Source: Pseudomonadota bacterium
GTDB taxonomy: Bacteria; Pseudomonadota; Gammaproteobacteria; Xanthomonadales; Xanthomonadaceae
Assembly (NCBI GenBank): GCA_023395465.1
Contig: JAEWZE010000236.1
Location: forward strand, 1 to 12,026
DNA length: 12,026 bases
Direction: 5' to 3'
Made by a program: the position numbers and the translations under genes. Of the stretch, positions 7,281 to 12,026 are shown piece after piece. Position 1 is the first letter of the stretch. Each line of letters starts with the position of its first letter. The notes under the pieces were generated by a model. It had not been told where the DNA came from, ran no database searches, and saw only the letters and a list, made by a program, of their open reading frames with translations.

Positions 7281-7363
7281 GTGGGACCGAGCCTGGTCGC
7301 GACGGCGGTTGTCGGTGGGAACACGCTCCCGCGCGAAGCATTCGCGACCGAGGTCGCTCCCAC
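7281..7363. repeat. REP-type inverted pair
   Basis: A 22-base unit starting GTGGGA and ending GGTCGCGA occurs on the plus strand at 7281-7302 and inverted at 7342-7363, with 18 of 22 positions alike. Within the second unit, GCGAC (7344-7348) pairs GTCGC (7353-7357), and CGCGAA (7332-7337) pairs TTCGCG (7341-7346). This head-to-head layout matches REP doublets that spread with REP-associated tyrosine transposases; no such transposase gene is in the window. Confidence 0.7.
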
Positions 7364-7524
7364 GGGAAGGGCTGGACCGCGCTGGCCCCGACCGGGCGAA
7401 TAGCGGACCCCCGGCGACTGGCGCGGCGCCGCTCCGAAGGGAGCGAGCGATGCGCGGCCGGCGCGACGGTCAGGCGTCGCTTCGGCTGGCGGTCGGGCGC
7501 CGTCCGTGCGGGACAGGCGGGGCG

Positions 7525-7548
7525 TTCGGGTCGACCCGGCCCGCACAT
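7525..7548 (+). repeat. 24-base direct repeat, copy 1
   Basis: Exact 24-base match to 7638-7661, 113 bases further on. It contains the 12-base palindrome CGGGTCGACCCG followed by GCCCGCACAT. The eight bases or so before the exact match are also similar between copies. Confidence 0.85.
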
Positions 7549-7637
7549 TCGGGCGTGCGCGAACGCGGCCGATGCCGACAGGGCAGCGGTGTTTCGGGTC
7601 AGGCGCTGGCGCCGTCCATGGCGTGACGGGCGGGGGC

Positions 7638-7661
7638 TTCGGGTCGACCCGGCCCGCACAT
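7638..7661 (+). repeat. 24-base direct repeat, copy 2
   Basis: Second exact copy of the 24-base unit at 7525-7548. In this copy the right end also forms the left arm of the hairpin at 7653-7672, which copy 1 does not. Confidence 0.85.
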
Positions 7662-7672
7662 CCATGTGCGGG
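7653..7672. repeat. Perfect palindromic hairpin
   Basis: CCCGCACAT (7653-7661) and ATGTGCGGG (7664-7672) are perfect complements with 2 bases between. No T-run follows on either strand, so it is not a standard terminator. Confidence 0.7.
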
Positions 7673-7677
7673 CGTTC

Positions 7678-7714
7678 GCCGGCACGCGAACCCGTGGTTC
7701 GCGGGCGTGCCGGC
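7678..7714. repeat. Long hairpin abutting the thiS stop codon
   Basis: The arm GCCGGCACGCGAACC (7678-7692) pairs with 7696-7714 apart from a 4-base bulge, leaving loop CGT. Its right end touches the thiS stop at 7715. It may end or stabilise the thiS transcript, but it lacks a T-run. Confidence 0.65.
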
Positions 7715-7915
7715 TCACCCCCCTCCCAGTGCGTGGACGATTTCGACGCGATCGCCGTCGTGCAGCAAGTGGTCGCCGTGGCGGCTGCGGGGCACGATGG
7801 TGCCGTTGACTTCGACCGCCACGCGGCGGCCGGCGAGGCCCTGCTGTTCGAGCAGGGCCAGGATCGTGATGGGTTCGGCGATGGCCAAGGCGTCGCCATT
7901 GAGCTGGATGTCCAT
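7715..7915 (-). CDS. thiS: Sulfur carrier protein ThiS
   Basis: Ubiquitin-fold carrier whose C-terminal glycine is adenylated by ThiF or MoeB and converted to a thiocarboxylate, which donates sulfur to ThiG in thiazole formation. The 66-residue product has family length. It has the beta-grasp pattern: MDIQLNGDALAI, TILALLEQQGLAGRRVAVEVNGTIVPRS, DGDRVEIVHAL, and the essential C-terminal glycines (GGG, then the stop). The ATG at 7915 has no Shine-Dalgarno, but GACAAT lies exactly 6 bases before it. The same frame stays open far upstream to 10081; that is antisense shadow of the esterase gene. thiG lies on the same strand but about 790 bases downstream, beyond a repeat island, so cotranscription is uncertain. 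It is divergent from the esterase gene. Confidence 0.95.
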   Translation of the reverse strand: MDIQLNGDALAIAEPITILALLEQQGLAGRRVAVEVNGTIVPRSRHGDHLLHDGDRVEIVHALGGG

Positions 7916-7921
7916 GCCGCG

Positions 7922-7927
7922 ATTGTC
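7922..7927 (-). promoter_or_regulatory. Minus-10 box for a probably leaderless thiS transcript
   Basis: GACAAT (7927-7922, minus strand) is followed by CGCGGC and the thiS ATG, the same 6-base spacing seen before thiG. The minus-35 position has no good match. It suggests transcription starting at or next to the start codon. Confidence 0.4.
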
Positions 7928-8011
7928 GCCCGGGGCGCCGCGCCGTGCACTCCTGCGCGTGCGGCAGTGCGGCGTGAGCGGCGGCCGGGCATGGTGGACA
8001 CTTGCGACCGT

Positions 8012-8032
8012 GCGGCCCCGTATTGGGGCCGC
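8012..8032 (+). terminator. Hairpin in the esterase leader, possible attenuator
   Basis: GCGGCCCC (8012-8019) and GGGGCCGC (8025-8032) form a perfect 8-base GC stem with loop GTATT, followed by CTTTCCTT. It lies 24 bases before the esterase ATG. The pyrimidine-rich tail is interrupted by C, so termination would be weak; it could act as an attenuator or a 5' stabiliser, or block read-through into the gene. Confidence 0.4.
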
Positions 8033-8056
8033 CTTTCCTTGACCTGGAGTCGCCCC

Positions 8057-9904
8057 ATGCCCCGTTCGAAGTCCCGTTCCGTCCCCGCGATTGCCGCCCT
8101 GGCCGCGGCGCTGGCCCTGGCCGCCACGCCTGCGCTGGCCGCCGAGACCTTCTCGCGCACCGTTTTCTTCGGCGACAGCCTCACCGACGCCGGCTACTTC
8201 CGTCCGCTGCTCGTACAGCAGAACCCGCAGGCGGCCATCCTCGGCCGCTTCACCACCAATCCGGGCCTGGTCTGGGCCGAATGGCTGGCCCTGCACTACG
8301 GCACCGACGCCTCGCCCAACGGCAACGGCCAGTCGGGCGACAACTACGCGGCGGGCGGCGCGATGATCGCGACCGATCGGCTCGGGCCACCGTTCGGGCT
8401 GACCCCGTCGCTGGCCACGCAGGCCACGGGCTACCTCGCGGCCAACGGCGGCCGCGCCGATCCCGACGCGCTCTACACCGTGTGGGGCGGCCCCAACGAC
8501 CTGTTCTCGATCGCCGCCAACCCGGCGCAGGCGCAGCAGATCATCGGCGCGGCCGTGACCGCGCAGGTCGGGATCGTCGGCACCCTGCAGGCCGCCGGCG
8601 CGCGCTATGTGCTGGTCCCCAACATTCCCGACATCGGCATCACCCCGACCTTCCTGGCGCAGGGGCCGGCCGCTGCCGCGCAGGGCACAGCGATCGCGAG
8701 CGCCTACAACGACGCACTGTACGGCGGGCTGCAGGCCAACGGCCTGCGCGTGATCCCGGTCGATACCTTCACCTTCCTGCGCGAAGTGGTCGCCGCTCCG
8801 GCCCAGTACGGCCTGTCCAACGTGACCGGGACCGCCTGCCAGCCGCAGATCGTCTCGCAGTCGATCACCTGCAACCCGGGTACCTACGTGGTGCCGGGCG
8901 CCGACCAGACCTACCTGTTCGCCGACGGCGTGCACCCGGGCTCGGCCGCGCATCGCGCCATCGCCGACCTCACCATCGCGATGATCGAGGGGCCGCGCCA
9001 GATCGCGGTGCTGCCGCATTCGGCGGCGATGACCGGACGCGGTCGCGCCGAGCGCGTCGGCGCGCAGTTGGCGGTCGCGCCGGAACAGGACGGGCGCAGC
9101 TGGTGGGTGGACCTGCGCGGCGATTTCCAGCGCTACGGCCACGGCGACAGCTACGACGGCGCCGGTCCGGCGCTCACCGCCGGCCTGGGCTGGGCCAGCG
9201 GCAACCTGGTATTCGGCGGCTTCGCCGGCTACGGCCGGCAGGCCAACGACTGGGGCCAGCGCCGCGGGGAATGGGACCAGTCCGAGGCCACTCTGGGCGG
9301 CTTCGTCGGCTGGCACGCCGGGAACGGCGCCTGGATCAACGGCCAGCTGAGCTACACCAGCCTGGACTTCGACATCGAACGCCAGGTGCCGGTCGGCCCG
9401 GCCCTGCGTGTGCACCGCGGCGCCACCGACGGCAGCAACCTCACCGCCGCGCTGCAGGCGGGCTGGAACCTGGGCGAGGGCGCGCTGCGCCACGGTCCGG
9501 TGCTGGGCGTGGTGGCGCAGCGCATCGACGTCGACGGCTTCGCCGAAGACGATGCCGCTTCGTCCAGCGCGCTCGCCTTCCCCGACCAGGCGTTCGATTC
9601 GCTGATCGGCAGCGTCGGCTGGCAGGCCAGCTACGCGATCCACGCCCAGCTCGCACCCTACGCGCGCCTGACTTTGGATCGCGAGTTCGAGGACGGCGCC
9701 GCGGAAGCCTTCGCCCGCTCGCAGACCACCGGCCTGGACTACGCGGTGCCCGGCCTGGCCTACGACGACACCTACGCCACGCTCACGATCGGCGCGCGCA
9801 CCTCGCTGTTCGGCCTCGACGCCAACCTCGGCGTGAGCCTGAACGCCGGCGAGAAGGGCGGCAAGCAGACCACCGCCTTCGCAACGGTCGGCGGCGGGTT
9901 CTGA
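8057..9904 (+). CDS. GDSL-family autotransporter esterase/lipase
   Basis: Outer-membrane-anchored ester hydrolase of the EstA/EstP type (type V secretion). The 615-residue product has a Sec signal (residues 1-28, ending TPALA before AETFS), a GDSL/SGNH passenger to about residue 325, and a C-terminal 12-strand beta-barrel (about 345-615) ending in the required Phe of TVGGGF. Catalytic blocks are intact: nucleophile S41 in FFGDSLTDAGYF, G100/G101 in NYAAGGAM, N147 in GGPNDLF, and D290-x-x-H293 in DGVHPGSAAH. Two passenger cysteines in TACQPQIVSQSITCNPG could form a disulfide. The frame is open back to 7589, but I start at the ATG at 8057, which begins the signal peptide and has TGGAG about 7 bases upstream. 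A hairpin precedes the gene and the tRNA promoter follows it, so it is probably monocistronic. Natural lipid or ester substrate is unknown. Confidence 0.96.
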   Translation: MPRSKSRSVPAIAALAAALALAATPALAAETFSRTVFFGDSLTDAGYFRPLLVQQNPQAAILGRFTTNPGLVWAEWLALHYGTDASPNGNGQSGDNYAAGGAMIATDRLGPPFGLTPSLATQATGYLAANGGRADPDALYTVWGGPNDLFSIAANPAQAQQIIGAAVTAQVGIVGTLQAAGARYVLVPNIPDIGITPTFLAQGPAAAAQGTAIASAYNDALYGGLQANGLRVIPVDTFTFLREVVAAPAQYGLSNVTGTACQPQIVSQSITCNPGTYVVPGADQTYLFADGVHPGSAAHRAIADLTIAMIEGPRQIAVLPHSAAMTGRGRAERVGAQLAVAPEQDGRSWWVDLRGDFQRYGHGDSYDGAGPALTAGLGWASGNLVFGGFAGYGRQANDWGQRRGEWDQSEATLGGFVGWHAGNGAWINGQLSYTSLDFDIERQVPVGPALRVHRGATDGSNLTAALQAGWNLGEGALRHGPVLGVVAQRIDVDGFAEDDAASSSALAFPDQAFDSLIGSVGWQASYAIHAQLAPYARLTLDREFEDGAAEAFARSQTTGLDYAVPGLAYDDTYATLTIGARTSLFGLDANLGVSLNAGEKGGKQTTAFATVGGGF

Positions 9905-9911
9905 GGCAGGC

Positions 9912-9936
9912 ACGCCGGCGCCGGCACGGCCGGCGT
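9912..9936 (+). terminator. Hairpin after the esterase gene
   Basis: ACGCCGGC (9912-9919) pairs with GCCGGCGT (9929-9936), with a 9-base loop, 7 bases after the esterase stop. There is no T-run, so it may be a weak or Rho-assisted end, or a 3' stabiliser. Confidence 0.35.
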
Positions 9937-9942
9937 CGCGCG

Positions 9943-9971
9943 TTGCCAGTCGCCCGCGGCGGGCATAGACT
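9943..9971 (+). promoter_or_regulatory. Sigma-70 promoter of tRNA-Gly
   Basis: TTGCCA (9943-9948) and TAGACT (9966-9971) are separated by exactly 17 bases. Transcription would begin near 9978, leaving a leader of only a few bases before the mature tRNA at 9982. This is the clearest promoter in the window. Confidence 0.7.
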
Positions 9972-9981
9972 GGTGCCGCAT

Positions 9982-10055
9982 GCGGGTGTAGTTCAATGGT
10001 AGAACTGCAGCTTCCCAAGCTGCTAGCGTGGGTTCGATTCCCATCACCCGCTCCA
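9982..10055 (+). tRNA. tRNA-Gly (anticodon CCC)
   Basis: A complete 74-base cloverleaf with encoded CCA. The acceptor stem GCGGGTG pairs CACCCGC at the 3' end, followed by discriminator T and CCA. The D-arm is GTTC/GAAC around AATGGTA. The anticodon stem GCAGC/GCTGC encloses loop TTCCCAA, giving CCC, which reads GGG codons. The T-arm is GTGGG-TTCGATT-CCCAT with one G-U pair. It closely resembles the E. coli glyU product. It has its own promoter and an intrinsic terminator. No attachment-site duplication or integrase is visible beside it. Confidence 0.98.
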
Positions 10056-10063
10056 GTCACAGG

Positions 10064-10099
10064 CGGCGGCATCATCGACATGGTGATGCCGCCGTTTTT
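10064..10099 (+). terminator. Strong intrinsic terminator after tRNA-Gly
   Basis: CGGCGGCATCA (10064-10074) pairs perfectly with TGATGCCGCCG (10084-10094) around a 9-base loop and is followed at once by TTTTT (10095-10099). It ends only 17 bases before the rimK start codon. Confidence 0.9.
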
Positions 10100-10116
10100 C
10101 GCTTCGCAGGCCGCAG

Positions 10117-11073
10117 ATGAAGCTCGCGATCCTTTCCCGCAACGGCAAGCTCTACTCGACGCGCCGGCTGGTGGAGGCCGCGCGTGGGGCCGGGCACAGC
10201 GTGCGGGTGCTCGACCCGCTGCGCTGCTACATGCGCATCGGCGACGACGGTTTCGCGATGCGCTACAAGGGTCGCGCCATCGACGGCTACGGCGCGGTCA
10301 TCCCGCGCATCGGCGCCTCGATCACCCGCTACGGCTGCGCGGTGCTGCGCCAGTTCGAACTGATGGGCAGCCATACCCCGAACCCCGCGGCGGCGATCGC
10401 GCGCGCGCGCGATAAGCTCGCCTGCCACCAGCTGCTGGCCGCGCAGGGCATCGGCCTGCCCGCCACCGTGTTCGGTGACAACCCCGACGACACCGCCGAC
10501 CTGCTGGCCCTGCTCGGGCCGCCGCCGCACGTGGTCAAGCTCAACGAGGGCACCCAGGGCGCCGGTGTGATGTTGACCGAGAAGCTGTCGGCCTCGCGCG
10601 GCGTCATCGAAGCGCTGCGCGGGCTGTACGCCAACTTCCTGGTGCAGGAGTTCGTGGCCGAAGCCGAAGGCGCGGACCTGCGCTGCTTCGTGGTCGGCGA
10701 CCGCGTGGTGGCGGCGATGCAGCGCCAGGCGGCGGCCGGAGACTTCCGCTCCAACCTGCACCGGGGCGGCACCGCCACGGCGGTCGAGACCAGCCAGGCC
10801 GAGCGCGACGTGGCGGTGCGCGCGGCGCAGGCGGTGGGGCTGGGCGTGGCGGGCGTGGACCTGATCCGGTCGCGCCGCGGGCCGCTGGTGCTGGAGGTCA
10901 ACGCGTCGCCGGGCCTGGAAGGCATCGAGGAGGCCACAGGCATCGATATCGCGCGCAATATCGTCGATCACGTCGTCAAATGCACCGAATCCGCCATTCC
11001 CGACAGTCCTGCGCGGCCCTTGCGGAAGCGCCCTCGACGGCGCGGGACTCACGCGGATTTAACGAGTGCTTAA
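10117..11073 (+). CDS. rimK: Ribosomal protein S6-L-glutamate ligase RimK
   Basis: ATP-grasp ligase that adds glutamate residues to the C-terminus of ribosomal protein S6, altering translation. The 318-residue product follows E. coli RimK closely: a MKLAILSRN start, VIPRIGASIT (61-70) in the pre-ATP-grasp domain, K100 and K141 for ATP, the glycine-rich loop EGTQGAGV (144-151), E178 in VQEFV, D187-x-R189, the acidic-tail binding stretch DFRSNLHRGG (209-218), and the metal-binding D248, E260 and N262 in VLEVNASPGLEGIE. After the usual end it has a basic extra tail of roughly 20-30 residues (ARPLRKRPRRRG region). CAGG lies about 6 bases before the ATG. A strong terminator stands directly upstream, so the promoter is not obvious. 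An intrinsic terminator follows about 100 bases after the stop. Confidence 0.96.
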   Translation: MKLAILSRNGKLYSTRRLVEAARGAGHSVRVLDPLRCYMRIGDDGFAMRYKGRAIDGYGAVIPRIGASITRYGCAVLRQFELMGSHTPNPAAAIARARDKLACHQLLAAQGIGLPATVFGDNPDDTADLLALLGPPPHVVKLNEGTQGAGVMLTEKLSASRGVIEALRGLYANFLVQEFVAEAEGADLRCFVVGDRVVAAMQRQAAAGDFRSNLHRGGTATAVETSQAERDVAVRAAQAVGLGVAGVDLIRSRRGPLVLEVNASPGLEGIEEATGIDIARNIVDHVVKCTESAIPDSPARPLRKRPRRRGTHADLTSA

Positions 11074-11175
11074 TCGGCGCCGGACTACCGTACCGCCTAC
11101 CGGATTCCGTGCTCGCTCCTGTTTCCTTGTCCAAGGGTCGGCCAACGGATTACGGTAATCGGGGCATTCCTTTGG

Positions 11176-11206
11176 GCCCAGGCGATGGCATCGTCTGGGC
11201 TCTTTT
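11176..11206 (+). terminator. Intrinsic terminator downstream of rimK
   Basis: GCCCAGGCGAT (11176-11186) pairs with ATCGTCTGGGC (11190-11200) as 11 base pairs including one G-U, around loop GGC, followed by TCTTTT (11201-11206). It lies 102 bases past the rimK stop and separates rimK from the response regulator. Confidence 0.85.
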
Positions 11207-11273
11207 GTGGGCGGGGGTTTTCGGGCCTGCGTCGACGAAGCGCCGACGCGCGCGTGTGACAGAATCCCCGCCC

Positions 11274-11318
11274 GGACCCGGTGGAACCGCACAGCCGTTG
11301 CGCGGTCCAACCGGGTCC
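11274..11318. repeat. Imperfect 17-base inverted repeat in the response-regulator leader
   Basis: Left arm 11274-11290 (GGACCCGGT, then GGAACCGC) matches the inverse of 11302-11318 at 15 of 17 positions, with an 11-base loop. The outer 9 bases and the inner ACCGC/GCGGT pair perfectly. It ends 20 bases before the regulator ATG at 11339. There is no T-run after it. It could be an operator, an RNA leader structure or both. Confidence 0.6.
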
Positions 11319-11338
11319 ACCTCATGGAACCCGCTTGC

Positions 11339-12022
11339 ATGCGCATTCTCGTCATCGAAGACAACCAGGACATCGCGGCCAACCTTGGCGACTACCTGGA
11401 GGATCGCGGTCACACGGTCGATTTCGCCGCCGATGGCGTCACCGGCCTGCATCTGGCGGTGGTCCACGACTTCGATGCGATCGTGCTCGACCTCAACCTG
11501 CCGGGCATGGACGGGCTGGAGGTCTGCCGCAAGCTGCGCAACGATGCCCGCAAGCAGACCCCGGTGCTGATGCTCACCGCGCGCGACAGCCTCGACAACA
11601 AGCTTGCCGGTTTCGACTCGGGCGCCGACGACTACCTGGTCAAGCCCTTCGCCCTGCAGGAAGTCGAGGTGCGCCTGAACGCGCTCTCGCGCCGCGGCAA
11701 GGGCGTGCAGACCCGGGTGCTCGACGTCGGTGATCTCGAATACAACCTGGATACCCTGGAAGTGCGGCGTCGCGGCAAGCTGGTGCAGCTCAACCCGACC
11801 GCGCTGAAGATCCTGCAGGCGCTGATGGAGGCCTCGCCCGCGGTGGTTACCCGCCAGGACCTGGAAACCCGGGTCTGGGGCGAGGAACTGCCGGATTCGG
11901 ATTCGCTGCGCGTGCACATCCACGGACTGCGCGCGGTGATCGACAAGCCCTTCGACGTGCCGCTGATCCAGACCCGCCACGGGATCGGCTACCGCATCGC
12001 CGCGCCCGATGGCGCAGCCTGA
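11339..12022 (+). CDS. OmpR/PhoB-family two-component response regulator
   Basis: A phosphorylation-controlled DNA-binding regulator. From the ATG at 11339 it is 227 residues, standard for the family. The receiver domain (1-115) has the acidic pair E7-D8, phosphoacceptor D51 in DAIVLDLNLPGMDG, T80 in LMLTARD, and K102 in DDYLVKPF. A short linker leads to a winged-helix DNA-binding domain (about 130-224) with LNPTALKILQALMEASPAVVTRQDLETRVWG and the recognition region DSLRVHIHGLRAVID, ending RHGIGYRIA. An ATG 15 bases earlier (11324) is in frame, but MRILVIED is the canonical start of the family; neither has a good ribosome site. The stop overlaps the probable start of the next gene by 14 bases, the usual pattern for a cognate kinase. 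Its regulon is unknown; PhoP-like behaviour is only a guess. Confidence 0.93.
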   Translation: MRILVIEDNQDIAANLGDYLEDRGHTVDFAADGVTGLHLAVVHDFDAIVLDLNLPGMDGLEVCRKLRNDARKQTPVLMLTARDSLDNKLAGFDSGADDYLVKPFALQEVEVRLNALSRRGKGVQTRVLDVGDLEYNLDTLEVRRRGKLVQLNPTALKILQALMEASPAVVTRQDLETRVWGEELPDSDSLRVHIHGLRAVIDKPFDVPLIQTRHGIGYRIAAPDGAA

Positions 12023-12026
12023 CGAA
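12009..12026 (+). CDS. Probable sensor histidine kinase, only the first codons in window
   Basis: An ATG at 12009 opens a frame (MAQPDE) that overlaps the last 14 bases of the response-regulator gene and runs off the window. Position and overlap are those expected of the partner kinase. Only six codons are visible, so identity rests entirely on context. Confidence 0.3.

Larger units (their letters stand above)
6928..7714. other. Non-coding, repeat-rich spacer between thiG and thiS
   Basis: This 787-base stretch has no gene I can support. Short open frames on both strands (for example 7203-7403 plus and 7145-7546 minus) have no ribosome sites or family resemblance and run through palindromes. 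It holds an inverted REP pair (7281-7363), small palindromes at 7213-7227 and 7430-7445, a 24-base direct repeat at 7525 and 7638, and two hairpins just downstream of thiS (7653-7672 and 7678-7714). Positions 6940-7210 show nothing I recognise. Confidence 0.75.

Noticed and set aside
7145..7546. Open frames on both strands in the thiS-thiG spacer
   Set aside because: They run through REP palindromes and direct repeats, lack ribosome sites and resemble no family; they are translated repeats.
7589..8056. Upstream extension of the esterase frame to 7589
   Set aside because: The extension overlaps thiS and the hairpins, and a proper signal peptide with a ribosome site begins at 8057.
7916..8056. 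TPP riboswitch (THI box) upstream of thiS
   Set aside because: The 141 bases here show none of the conserved THI-box core sequences, and a probable leaderless start leaves no 5' leader for a riboswitch.
7715..10081. Minus-strand open frame of 788 codons opposite the esterase gene
   Set aside because: Only its last 66 codons are thiS. The rest is the antisense of a complete, motif-bearing esterase gene and the tRNA; its composition (Ala, Arg, Gly, Val-rich) is what GC-rich antisense frames give.
9982..10116. tRNA-Gly as an integration site for a genomic island
   Set aside because: No integrase gene and no second copy of the tRNA 3' end is visible in the window; rimK follows directly and is a normal housekeeping gene.

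Overview
The window is GC-rich throughout and carries a gene set typical of the Xanthomonadaceae (Gammaproteobacteria), closest in feel to Lysobacter, Luteimonas or Xanthomonas. Reasons are a thiG-trmB pair, a GDSL autotransporter esterase, REP-type palindromes containing GTGGGAGCGAC, and dispersed GGGAATC/GGGAATG heptads. The taxonomic call rests on protein resemblance and repeat style recalled from memory, not on a search. Almost all long open frames opposite the real genes are GC-driven shadows.

Layout. Positions 1-2898 hold four minus-strand genes: a secreted M28 metallopeptidase cut by the window edge, mscL (mechanosensitive channel) with its own terminator, an FAH-family hydrolase/tautomerase, and a one-pass membrane protein just upstream of the FAH gene. 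A small Rieske ferredoxin-like gene (2981-3343, plus) diverges from them. Next, on the minus strand, come an SLC13-type permease with a central cytoplasmic regulatory part (3404-5242), trmB (5355-6125) and thiG (6130-6927). About 790 bases of non-coding, repeat-rich DNA (6928-7714) separate thiG from thiS (7715-7915, minus). The plus strand then carries an autotransporter esterase (8057-9904), a tRNA-Gly(CCC) with clear promoter and terminator (9943-10099), rimK (10117-11073), and an OmpR/PhoB-type response regulator (11339-12022). A probable sensor kinase begins in the last 18 bases.

How the genes relate. thiS and thiG supply the sulfur carrier and the thiazole synthase of thiamine synthesis; they are usually adjacent but are split here. 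thiG and trmB are 4 bases apart and likely cotranscribed. RimK modifies ribosomal protein S6, so trmB, the tRNA and rimK all touch translation, but nothing in the sequence shows that they act as one system. The regulator and kinase form an ordinary two-component pair whose targets cannot be read here.

I see no defence system, prophage, integron, CRISPR array or transposase. The less ordinary content is in the spacers: a heptad-repeat pair that has become part of the TrmB C-terminus, a tiny ORF that overlaps both trmB and the permease gene by stop/start contacts, the repeat island inside the thi locus, matching leaderless-type promoters before thiS and thiG, and large inverted repeats before the response regulator.
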